Below, in pieces: positions 46,606 to 56,312 of a DNA stretch of 64,000 nucleotides. The stretch spans positions 1,302,001 to 1,366,000 of the forward strand of contig JAFKAC010000009.1 in NCBI GenBank assembly GCA_025766275.1. The letters are read 5' to 3'. A model generated the notes under the pieces. It saw nothing but the letters and a program-made list of their open reading frames with translations. It ran no database searches and had not been told where the DNA came from. A program made the translations under genes and the position numbers. Origin of the DNA: Lactarius indigo. Taxonomy: Eukaryota > Basidiomycota > Agaricomycetes > Russulales > Russulaceae. Each line of letters opens with the position of its first letter. Position 1 is the stretch's first letter.

Positions 46606-47104
46606 TATTGAATATATTATCTATAAATAGTTTCCCTAAATAATATATTATGTAAGTTTCAGGTAACCTGGCTTACTGATTTTGTGATAACTTTTAAATT
46701 TTTACATGGAGTCTTGTGTAGCAGAAATTGTTAAGTTATTTTTCAATGAAAAAACATTAAATCTTTTCTGAATGTGGCCACAGAATGGACTGTGAAAAAA
46801 TGCGTGACAGGTGTGACAAGTATGGACTTTATGTCTTTTCAGGGATTTTCTGTTTCTGAGAAATTGTGGAAAGACTTTAAATTCATGCCACAGCTTTTCT
46901 TGAGGACAATTGTGACATAAGCTATATGTTTTTTGCATATGTAATTGTTAAGTTTTTTCACAGTTTTTCTCATCTGATAATCCCTGAATGGACTTAAAGT
47001 CCATTTACCATAATTTTCCAAGTACAGATTTTATAAAATCTTTAAGTATTAGTCATCACTTTTTTACAATCTTTTTGTGTAAAGACAGAATCATGCTGTC
47101 AGTG
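46505..47104 (-). repeat. Long terminal inverted repeat, right arm
   Basis: Inverted partner of 38092-38690, ending GAATCATGCTGTCAGTG. Near-identity over about 600 bp suggests a young insertion or sequence homogenisation between arms. Confidence 0.85.
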
Positions 47105-47107
47105 TCA
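47105..47107. repeat. Target site duplication TCA, right
   Basis: Right partner of 38089-38091. Confidence 0.75.
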
Positions 47108-47192
47108 CCAGTCCGAGATCGAGGTCACGGGGTAATCGCGTCACGCAAGTGCCACTTTCTTTCGATTTGGACTTGCCCAGACAACGGTCATC

Positions 47193-49620
47193 ATGTCCGC
47201 TTCCATCACGCTCAACTGCCTGGTCTATGGGCAGCGTTACGACAGGATCTTCTCGGTCGAGACCCCCGGTAACGGGAATGTCATCACCCTGAAGAAAGCG
47301 ATCAAGAACAAAAAGAATCTGACTTTCCAAGATGTTGAGGCCGACACTCTTAAGCTATGGAACGTTTCTATCCCCATCGACGAATTTTTGGAAGAAAATA
47401 TTAATGATCTAGAGCTTGGGACAATGACACCACTGCTACCTGTGAAGAGGTTGTCAGCAGTCTTTTCGGGCAAATTTGAGGATGACCACCTCCACATCGT
47501 CGTACAAGGACCCGCCGCTATCGTCCAGACAAATGGATCTCCGCGGCTCCAGCTAAATTGTTTTGCACTCGGTGGTAATCGTAATAACGTCTTCTCGGTC
47601 AAGATCCCCGGGACCGAGAGTGTCAGCACCCTCAAGGAAGAGATCAAGGACAAAATGAGGCCCGCATTTGATCACATTGTCGCTGACACCCTCATCCTTT
47701 GGCGGGTTTCTGTCCCTGACACAAGCGATCTCGAACTGAAACTCAACGGATTCGACCTGGCCGATGAAGACCAGTTATCGCCTATGCAGGTGTTATCGAG
47801 CGTCTTCTCGGATCCCCCTCTTCCAGGGCAAGTACACATTGTTGTGAAGCCTCCATCAGCCCGTGAGTTCGAGTGGTTTTCCTCGCCACCCGTCTGACCT
47901 CGTTGTAGATTTGCTGTTTCAACAACAACGAGCCTCAAAGTCTGACACGAATGAACCATGGACGAATATTGGACAACTGGAAACTAGTACGTTCTCTGAC
48001 AAGTTGAACTCTCAACGTTGTTGAGCCCCGACTTTCCAGCCCAAGCTTTAGTAGTCAATGACGCGGTGGGAGTTCCTCCGCCCTCATCCATCGCTACGTT
48101 CCCCAGATTTCATGCTGAGCAAAAGCGTCACCCCATATGGAATGGGCGTCCCTCGGTGAATTCGGGCATCCCCATACAACTCTATCATCCCGCGTTTGCA
48201 AACTTTCTTCGCATTTCCCGTGAAGGTACCGTCGACATCGATGTCAAGCCAGAATCTTACTCGGCCACACATTCCCTCTTCCACGCCGCTGCAGATCTTC
48301 ACGACAACGATGCTGAGCGTGTAACAGCAACCTGGACGTCTTTGGGACTGGCCATTGAGAATCCGCTTCCTCCACTGGACCACCATGGCATGCATTTCAA
48401 CGGCGCCATTACAGAGGTCTGTGGAGGCGTCCCTGCTTTGGTGGCTCTCAAAGAAGATAAGAACGAAATCGGGACAGACGGTTGCGACCCATCGCACCAG
48501 TGTGCTTTCGGCTTTCGTTCGTACTACGCATCAGAAAGGGTTACGTATTCCTGCCATTCCCTGCCAATTGCTCTTGTCTCACATGTTGTAGATGGAGCGG
48601 ATCCGTAAAAGTTGTTGCTGCCCAACTTTCTTGATCGCTCTCGCAGGCCCTTGGATGTGTATTTTCGGGGCGGTCTTCGTTGAGAACGCAGTCGTTCAGC
48701 AGCTGACGGACTTCATCTGGATCGGTGGACATCCCTACGACGACCGTAAAATTGAGTCGGTGACGCGTATTCTGGCATCGCTTGGCACAGGGATAAAGAA
48801 ATTGAAAGACTTTTACAAGACGCTATCCCAGGATGGTTTACGACCCAATCCCCAACGGTTCTTCCCATTTATTCGGCGCTACCCTGTTAAAGAAGATTTT
48901 GTCAACTTCTCGTATAATGCCTACCTTTTCCCCGTCACTCAGGATACTCGGGACACTCCGAGAAGCCCCTCCAAAGCCATATTCGTTGCTACCACCGAAG
49001 TCAAACGTCGACGTATTATCGTCAAGTTCACTCAAAGATATAACGCCAAAGCCCATCGCCTCCTTGCAATCAAAGGCTGTGCTCCTGAACTCTTATACTG
49101 CTCGAAGGAGGATCCGAATTCCGTTGATTTTGCTGGGTTGATCATGATCGTCATGGAATATATCGATGGAAGAACTGCTTATCAGCGGTATAGCAACGGC
49201 CGACTTGACCAGCGCATTTTCGATCAGGTTGAGAAGGCCCTTGGCATCCTGCATGACGGAAACATTGTCTTTGGTGATCTCCGTTACCCGAACATCATAA
49301 TCACGAAAGACGAGCGCGTTCTGCTTCTCGATTTTGATTGGTGCGGAGAACACGAAAAGGACACCTACCCCGTTTCGTTGAATGACAATCACGACCCACT
49401 CAACAACATTAACTGGCACCCTGACGTCAAGAGAGGTGGTAAGATGGCGAAAGTACATGATACTTTCATGCTTGATGGCATGAGACCTCAATCGGACACC
49501 ACGTCTTTGCACAACCAGCCACCAGGCACGACTTCAAGTCAAGATAGAGAACACATTCGACTCGGAAAACGCAAAGCGCGAGCCCAAGACGATGAGGTGA
49601 ATGAAGGTGAAGGCGTGTGA
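47193..49620 (+). CDS. Crinkler-type protein with tandem header and kinase-like C-terminus
   Basis: Four exons (47193-47862, 47909-47986, 48040-48539, 48592-49620) encode 758 residues in consistent phase. The first about 220 residues hold two related ubiquitin-like Crinkler headers in tandem. Each starts with LNC...G and F-V-x-I/T-PG, then TLK-x-I-K-x-K, DTL-x-LW-V-S-x-P and ends near HIVV. The C-terminal third is kinase-like: IVMEYIDGRTAY (hinge), VFGDLRYPNIII (catalytic-loop Asp) and LLLDFDWCG in place of DFG. Fungal Crinklers of this shape have nuclease or kinase-type effector ends. Target unknown. The C-terminus has a basic patch (LGKRKARAQ). It lies inside the DNA inserted between the duplicated eIF3j/PWP1 blocks, just right of the foldback element. 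Confidence 0.85.
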
Positions 49621-50495
49621 AGAAATTGAGACCAATACTATATACCGTACGATAAGTACTTTATAACTTGTATTCCCATACTCTATGGCTTGTCACCGAA
49701 TAATAGATTCCGCCCGAGGGGAAGAATAAAATCAATACAGAAATAACAAGAAACATGGGAACGCAGATGCACAGACGCAGGCGCAGATCGTCAACAGAGG
49801 CTACTTTTCCGCATTCGGTGACACCCCGAAAAAGGAAGGTGCTAAGCAAGAAAGTCACCTTTTTACTGTCTTTGTAGCCTGTGTTTCCCGTAGACACCGT
49901 CTAACATGCTAGCTAGAAATGACGGGACCTAGGACGATGAGTGAGTTCAGTCGAGTCAGCTAACTCTCAGGTTCACCACGCAATTAAGCCGATGACAGTC
50001 ACACAAGACATATGCAAAACAACAGCGGACACATAACTAACTGACCATTCACGCTGTCTTAGGCTTGTAACCCATGTGCCAATGCCCTGGGCAGATAGCA
50101 TTCACAGGTCGGGTGTCGGGTGATTTAGTAGCGTTCAAAAATGACATTGTCGTTCTTGCCTCAGACAACATAAGATATCTACCAACTCACATCTGAAAAT
50201 GTTGTCTTTTTCTTTCCCCCATGGCATGGCGTAACAGATGTGTCGTTATCAATGACTCCACCAGTTGAAGGGACGTTATGGTAATACAAGTTAGGAGCAC
50301 TGAGTAGTGCCAGTGAGAGACTACAATAATATTACGGGTGAGTAAAGCCAAGAAAGAGGTGTTACAGTACTACAGAAAAAGCCGGCTAAAAATATGGATA
50401 CAGTATTGTTCATGAGCATTATGATGAAAACATCTGTGGAAGGTCGTGTAGCGTCTCAGCATATGAAAGAGAAAAAGTTCGTTCAACGATCGTCA
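49621..50495. other. Intergenic region, nothing recognised
   Basis: About 875 bp between the convergent ends of the Crinkler gene and the PRM1 pseudogene. No motif or repeat seen. Confidence 0.4.
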
Positions 50496-53165
50496 TCAAA
50501 GCGCACTACCAGCCGCGACAAACTTGGCCTGGGGCTCCTTGGCAATGCCCAGCGGCATGAACGAGAAATCCTCCACCCCCGCCTCGTCATCAAACGGTGT
50601 CGAGAACGGGTTCTGCGCTGGCACAGGCACGCGCACCGCCACCCGCGCGAGCGCCGCACTCGGGCTAGGCGGGAAGTATACCGTGCACGCCGGCGCTGCA
50701 CGCGCATACCCATACCCGTAATGCAGCGGCATCGGGACGTGCGCCAGCGCCACGGCTACAGGGTTCAGCGCATTCGAGTCTGCCTCGCCTGCGCTCATTG
50801 CGCTCATGGGCATGCTCGGCTTGCGGCACGCACCAGGGTTGACGGACGTGGACGTCGGCGCCGTATCGGGCGACCAGGTGGACTTGGGTTCGTATGATGG
50901 TGGCTGGGTACGCGAGATGCCCAGAGAGGCGTTCTCGAGTTCGGGGAAGCTCTTCCCTCGCAGCAACGCGGCCCGCTCCGTGGAGATTGTCAGCTAGGGC
51001 CGATGCGCCTTGTTGAAACTTTTGCACGCCGCGCTCTTGTCGCCCCACAATGAGAGGGTTAAGCGCTTATGCCAGTCGCCATCGCCACGGAGCTTGCGTG
51101 AGAGTGTGTGGATCACAATCCCAAGTGGCGGAGGTTGCGCAGATGCTGGAGAAACGTGATTGAAGAAGCTATCGAATGACTTGGTAGGGCGGTGCTTAAG
51201 ACTAGACGAGGGATCAAAACTTTCGGGATCTTCGGAATCGACATGATGGATCACCGCCGGCGTGAGAGGGAACTACGGAGGCATATTTCTGGCCTGGGAG
51301 GGCTTCTCTCCGGGGAAGCGATTGTCGAACCCTGTGCGTGGTTGATCACGCTCGAAGTTGCGCTTGCCCCGAGAGTAGAGGAAGCGATGACCATACGAAT
51401 GCCAGAAGATAATGGTGAGCCACATGAGCACAACGACGCCCCATAGCACAAGGAATATCACAAACATAATATGTTCCCTCTCGAGTGACTACACGTAGGT
51501 ATTGATAAGCCGCCCAACGAGCCCACCGTCGGGACTATTGTTATTTCCGATAGCCGCAGCTGCGATAGGCTGTGAGGCCGCATTTACTTCTTCAGGGGAT
51601 AACACCAGTGCGCTCTCGTTCTCGCGCAGGACGTTAATGTTCAGGTTATCGTGTAAGAATGTGAGTGTATTCTCAATCGCATCGACCTTGGAGCCGATGA
51701 AGCACGCGAAGAATTCCTGAGCAGGTTGTTCCAGGATCTCCCCATTGAAAATTGCAGAGACTGCACTCTGAAGGTCACTATAGAACGTGTTGACGGCGTC
51801 ATTGAGAGTGGTCGTGGTTCCATTAACCCATCCGAATAACCCGTCGTTGACCGTCGACTGTATGCTGTTGATATGGTTGTTGACGCCGTTCGCGTACAGT
51901 GCCGACTGGTTGTACATGCTTTGGTTGAGCGACGTGAAGATTGAACCAGAGAAATCGCTGACGGCTGCGTTCGCACGATCGTGGAATTTAGCCTCCAGCG
52001 GAGTGACGGCCAACAACTGGAGCTGGACGGAGAGGATACCGAAAAAGCCAATCAAGAAGCAGCCGAGAGCAGGTGGGTGGAATATGTAATGGAAGAACCA
52101 TGTGGGGTTGACGTGTTGAGAAGGGGTGAGACGGAGGAGTGCACTGAGCTTATTTGCTATACGCATCAGAAGGGGGTGAGCTGAATCGGCCTGGAGTATG
52201 AGTAAATTGTGATCAGACAGTGTGAGGGTTGGAGCTTGAGGCAACGCCACTTGTACCACTCAAGTGCAGAGTAGCCGGCCAATAATACCACGGCTAGCAC
52301 AGCAATCAGGATAATCCCAATCTTCACAACGTTCAAGAGTCGTGTTCGATTTCATCAATGACTGAGGTGTCCATGTGATCGCAGAAGGTAATCGTGCTGC
52401 GATCGGAAAGGGGAAGCACCAAAGAGTTGAAATTCATGCTCGCGAAAGTGTCATTGATATCCTTCTTTACTGCCTCAAATGGAGTGTCAAGCCTATAAAC
52501 GCGTCAAAAAAAAAAAAAAGAGCTGAGGAACTATAAACAAAGGGCACACAGGTTGTTGATTGTATCCTTCAATACAGAGACAGACGGTAAGGAAGCATTG
52601 AGCTTTGTCAAGGAGTCCTGAAAAACTGTTGGAAGAGTAACGTTCTGAAGCGCATCGAGACTAGGGATACTAAATTGTGGAGCCTTGATGTTCCCAAAGG
52701 GATTTACTTTGTTAATCCCATCTATTGCTGTTTGGACCGCCGAGTTTGCCGCCGCTACGTCGTTTTGGATGGACGTGCGCAGAGAACTAAACGTGTTGGT
52801 GAGGAGTGTGTTGATCTAAAGGAGTCGTCAGACGAACTTTTTTTTTTGTTTCAAAATTTTGTCAGACGCACCTCTTGTGTAGCACCAATGATCAATGAGA
52901 GTCCTCCGCGCACGACTAATTCCAAAAAGCACAACAAAGTAGAGCGGTAGATGTCCACAAGGAGGTTGATGACGGCCTCCATGACGGTCAGCGCAAGAAT
53001 AAGAGCCTCACGAGCACCATTCATGGAGGCATTAACCGCGTCCGTGATCTGCTCGTTGGTAACAAGGGCCATGAAATAAGGCATGCTCGTGTTTGACGAT
53101 GCCGCCTGTTGCGCAGCCTGACAGCTTGTGAAGAGATCGCCCCCAGCATTATTCACAGCCGCATG
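50496..53165 (-). pseudogene. PRM1: PRM1 plasma-membrane fusion protein, decayed
   Basis: Minus-strand exons read as Prm1, a multispanning protein acting in plasma-membrane fusion during mating. Seen are [112 protein letters not shown] and SFPELENASLGISR. Several lesions were found. Three in-frame TAG codons lie at 51489-51491, 51273-51275 and 50994-50996. One base is missing near 52338, after DEIEHD. A deletion near 52245 joins EWYKW to [15 protein letters not shown] out of frame. The N-terminal membrane helix expected before QLSSDSAH is not found. Other genes here use TAG as a normal stop, so recoding is unlikely. The 5' end lies about 370 bp from the duplicated eIF3j fragment. Confidence 0.85.
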
Positions 53166-53530
53166 TGCTGAATCCGAGGAAAGTTGGCACGAGCAGATGG
53201 GTCTTGCGTGCTGTCACGTTCAAAGAGGCGACGATGAAGCTCACGTGCCCGACGCGCATCAGCTCGCTCCGGGAGGTCTCGCCCGCTCGTCGCGATCTCC
53301 CCTCGGACACATAACCCCCGGGCCTTCGATCAAGAAGCACTCCGTGCTTCCGCCCGCTCTCCATGCCCCTTTCCATCTTTGCTCAATCTTTTTTTTTTTT
53401 CACTTCCTTCAACTACGTATAGAAGTGGACTATAAATTGTCGACGCGACGCGTTGCTCTTTCCTTACCCCTCCTGGCGCGGCACCAGTCCTCCCTCTCTT
53501 CAGAGACCAAAGGCAGTGACTCGTAAAGAC
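53166..53530. other. Junction region between PRM1 relic and duplicated block
   Basis: About 365 bp where the missing 5' end of PRM1 would be expected. It contains a poly(T) run (53389-53400). No reading frame continues PRM1. Confidence 0.4.
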
Positions 53531-53680
53531 TGCCGGAAAGCCCGTCCTTGGCGCAAGCTAAGTCGAGAATAAGTAAATTGCCTTTTGGATGTGAGATATG
53601 TCTCTTTTTGCAGGCAGGATACAACGGTGTACGACGAGGCGCTGGGCAATTTTTGGTCCAACGCAGGCGACTTTATATGA
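53531..53680 (+). pseudogene. eIF3j 3' fragment
   Basis: It matches the end of eIF3j exon 4, the last intron and exon 5 (compare 37515-37684), including the stop codon at 53678-53680. Upstream exons are absent, and the sequence has several substitutions (for example a changed DDF-M end). Confidence 0.85.
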
Positions 53681-54115
53681 AGCGAATGAATGTAGCCCTG
53701 CTTTACTTTTTACAGTAATCCATTTATCAAGTCGCCGCCGTTTGTCCTATTCGAGCCGAATCACGTAGATTGTAGCATGGATTAGCTCGTGCGGTGGCCT
53801 GGCAGGTCAGCACAAACAACTACTGCTCTTCATCGTCATCACTGTCCTCCTCATCGTCCGCAACACCGATGACGCCTCCGGTGGTTCTTTCTCTCAGCTT
53901 GCGTCCCGCTTCCGCTAGCCTCGGCCCAAACACCTTTCGTGCACCAAAGTTCGCGCCGACATCCCAAATCTGTAATTTGGCTTTTGAGCCCGCCGCGGCG
54001 AGTGTTAAAGGATCGTCCGGCGACCAGACAGCCGAAAAGACCTCGCCCTGCAAAGTTTAGTTAGCACAACACTGGTATCAACCACACCTCGCGCGCTTAC
54101 CAGTCCGAGATCGCG
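53531..54115. repeat. eIF3j/PWP1 junction block, right copy
   Basis: Partner of 37515-38091 plus 47108-47125, same orientation, 16 kb apart. This copy holds the intact PWP1 3' end but only a fragment of eIF3j. Confidence 0.85.
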
Positions 54116-55838
54116 GCCTGCGACAAGGCTGACCTGCCTCTTCGTACCATCTTCGTGCTCCTGGACGTTCCATATTTTCACCATTTTGTCCGTCCCGGCC
54201 GTAACGAGGCACCCGCGGATGTGAAGATTCACGTCCAACGCACATGCTGCGCCGTCATGCGCCGCGATCGTGAAACGGGCTGGCGACGGTTGGTCAAGAT
54301 CTGATGGCAGTGTCCGCGCGTCGAAATTGACCACCATTCCGTTTTCCAACGAAACCTATGAAAAAGTACCGATTAAGTCACCCATCGCACGCGATGGAAA
54401 AGAAAACCCCCGCACATAAAAGCCGTGGTTGTCCCATGGATCCCAACGTATGGCTTCGACGTCCGCGCCGACCACTGCGCCGACGCTCGCGTCGGGCGCT
54501 CGCGAGTCGAAAACGCGCACCGTGCGGTCGTAGCTCCCGCTGAGCAGCACAGCAGGATCTGTAGGGTTCCATTGCACGGCCTGCACCTTGTCCCTATGCA
54601 ATTTGCCAAAGCTGCGCAATGCGCCCCCCTTCGGGTCCCGCGAGAGGTCCCAGAGCTTGACGGTGCGGTCCGCGCTCCCGCTGGCGAGCATCTGTCGCGC
54701 GGTACGGTTCCACGAGAGGGAGAGGACAGCGTCGACGTGATGCGCCTCGCTCGCCGCGCGGTGCTTCGCCTTTTTGCGCTTTTTCTTGCCCGTGCCCGCG
54801 GGTTCCGGGACGTGCGCCGCCGTCTCCTTAGGGTTACCAAGGACGGCGTCGGGATAGACGGAGTCGAGCAAGTCGATGGAATAGATTTCAATCTCTGGGT
54901 CGAGGGTGCCGATCGCAACGTAATTACCGAAACGTGAAGCGGGGTCGTCCTCGGTGTCCATGTTTTCCTCTTTAGTTGCCGACGAAACTGGGTAGTCGAG
55001 CCATTCGAGGCAGAGCGGCATGCTGCTAAGGAGCAGGTCGTGGTGGGGCCCCAGGTACTCCGTCGGCTCATCGTAGACGAAGAAATGGAGCTGAGGCACG
55101 TTTTGTTCGACAATGGCGGTCACGACCATGTTGTCTGTCGGCAAGACCTCGTTTTCCTCGCGCTCGAGTTCGTCATCGTCCTTGGGATCTGCATATTTAT
55201 CAGGTGCACCGGGACATGAGTAATACAACGCACCTCTTTGAGGGTGATGTATGGGTCGTCATCGTTGTCGCGGTGAAACTGTAACCCTTTTATGCTGGTG
55301 AAAGGACCAAAAGCTGGGTAGGGCATATGGTGGTGATCCCAAATACGGCGTAACCAGACGCACTGGATGCCGGCCCATCGTCTTCTTCGTCATATGTATC
55401 TAAATTATATTCGGAGAGATCTCCGTTTCGTTTTGGGGCGACGACGTCCTTTATTGCGTCATCATTCATGGGTTCATCGTCATCCTCGCTGCAAGACCAG
55501 TCAATCAGTCGTCCATAGCAGAGTGTAGGGGACGCACTCGACCCATGCAGAGTCGTCGTCATCGTCGTCAACCTTGATATCGTCGACTTCGCTGTCCTCA
55601 TCCCTTTGACTCATAGCGTGGGCGACAGCATTCGCACGTTCTAGCTCTGTGCGCGCGTCTTCGAGCTGTATGTTAGCAATATCTTTAATGCGCTCGATAT
55701 CGGCATCGTTCAGAGGCTGTTTTGACGGGTGGCGCGCGGGGGCTCCTCGCTTAACCCTTCCGAGAATAGATGAAAAGGGGCGAGGTGATAAAAGCAGTGG
55801 AGTGCGTACCAGACGATGCCCGAAATCAAGTCCCCCAT
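53820..55838 (-). CDS. PWP1: Periodic tryptophan protein 1, WD40 ribosome biogenesis factor
   Basis: Seven exons (55838-55810, 55756-55538, 55488-55355, 55313-55234, 55180-54416, 54355-54101, 54047-53820) encode 569 residues. MGDLISGIVWVKRGAPARHP is the family's start. An acidic stretch with NGDLSEYNLDTYDEEDDG follows. WD40 repeats include SWNRTARQMLASGSADRTVK with LWDL, QWNPTDPAVLLSGSYDRTVR, LVTAGTDKMVKIWNV and WSPDDPLTLAAAGSKAKLQI. The end is acidic (DDEEDSDDDEEQ). Pwp1 is nucleolar and acts in rRNA processing. For intron 4 I use the acceptor CCCAAG at 55181, which gives TLKEDDDELE in frame. The 3' end is duplicated at 37822-38091. Confidence 0.93.
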
Positions 55839-56312
55839 TTTCGAAAATTACCAAGAGACGTGCGCGATGAGACGACAGTGCCCATGCATGGCCCGGCCGG
55901 TCCGAGTGGCGTCAGGCGCTGTGGAGTTGGACCGAATAGACGCGCGACTTTTGCTACCCCATTGACCCTGTACTCTACTTCTATTTCATCAAAGCATGTG
56001 GCACTCAAAGGCACGCGTGTGCAGCAGTTGATGCACGTTGATGAATCATGCCCCGCGCCCCAGCCGATGAACAGATTAATTGTTCGGGGAGAGCCCGCGA
56101 TCCATACGATCCTTCCGACCGATGGTGCATCAAATGTCATAAGCAAGCCGCGGAATGTGAATCTAAGGATTTACAGCAGAAGAGAAGCTGAAAGCTACTT
56201 GCAGTAAACCTCCGTACCCACCATTCCAGCGAAATAGTCGTGAATACGTTAGTAAGAGCGAGAGTAAACGAGCCACCCTCCCAGCATTTCTAAATAACAG
56301 CGGTCGCGCTGA
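55839..56312. other. Intergenic region PWP1 5' / ATG22 3'
   Basis: About 470 bp. Frames are open on both strands but match no family. It probably contains the PWP1 promoter and the ATG22 3' region. Confidence 0.4.

Larger units (their letters stand above)
38092..47104. mobile_element. Non-autonomous foldback DNA transposon with CACTG termini
   Basis: The 9,013-bp element begins CACTGACAGCATGATTC and ends with the reverse complement. About 600 bp of the ends are almost identical in inverted orientation. Inside them lie kilobases of octamer repeats that also run in opposite directions in the two arms, so the whole element is a large quasi-palindrome around a loop at about 41403-43326. Flanking TCA is duplicated. 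CACTA/CMC elements have CACTA or CACTG ends, 2-3 bp duplications and subterminal repeats. Foldback elements have long inverted repeats made of short tandem units. This element combines both. No transposase is present, so it must be moved by a factor encoded elsewhere. It carries four solo LTRs. Confidence 0.85.

Noticed and set aside
50994..51491. TAG recoding (read-through) in PRM1
   Set aside because: TAG is the natural stop of several intact genes here (siderophore synthetase, 2OG oxygenase, PWP1, MIC60), and PRM1 has other disabling lesions.
55770..56207. Plus-strand ORF of 145 codons opposite the PWP1 start
   Set aside because: It begins inside the PWP1 first intron on the other strand, shows no family motif and has no splice support.
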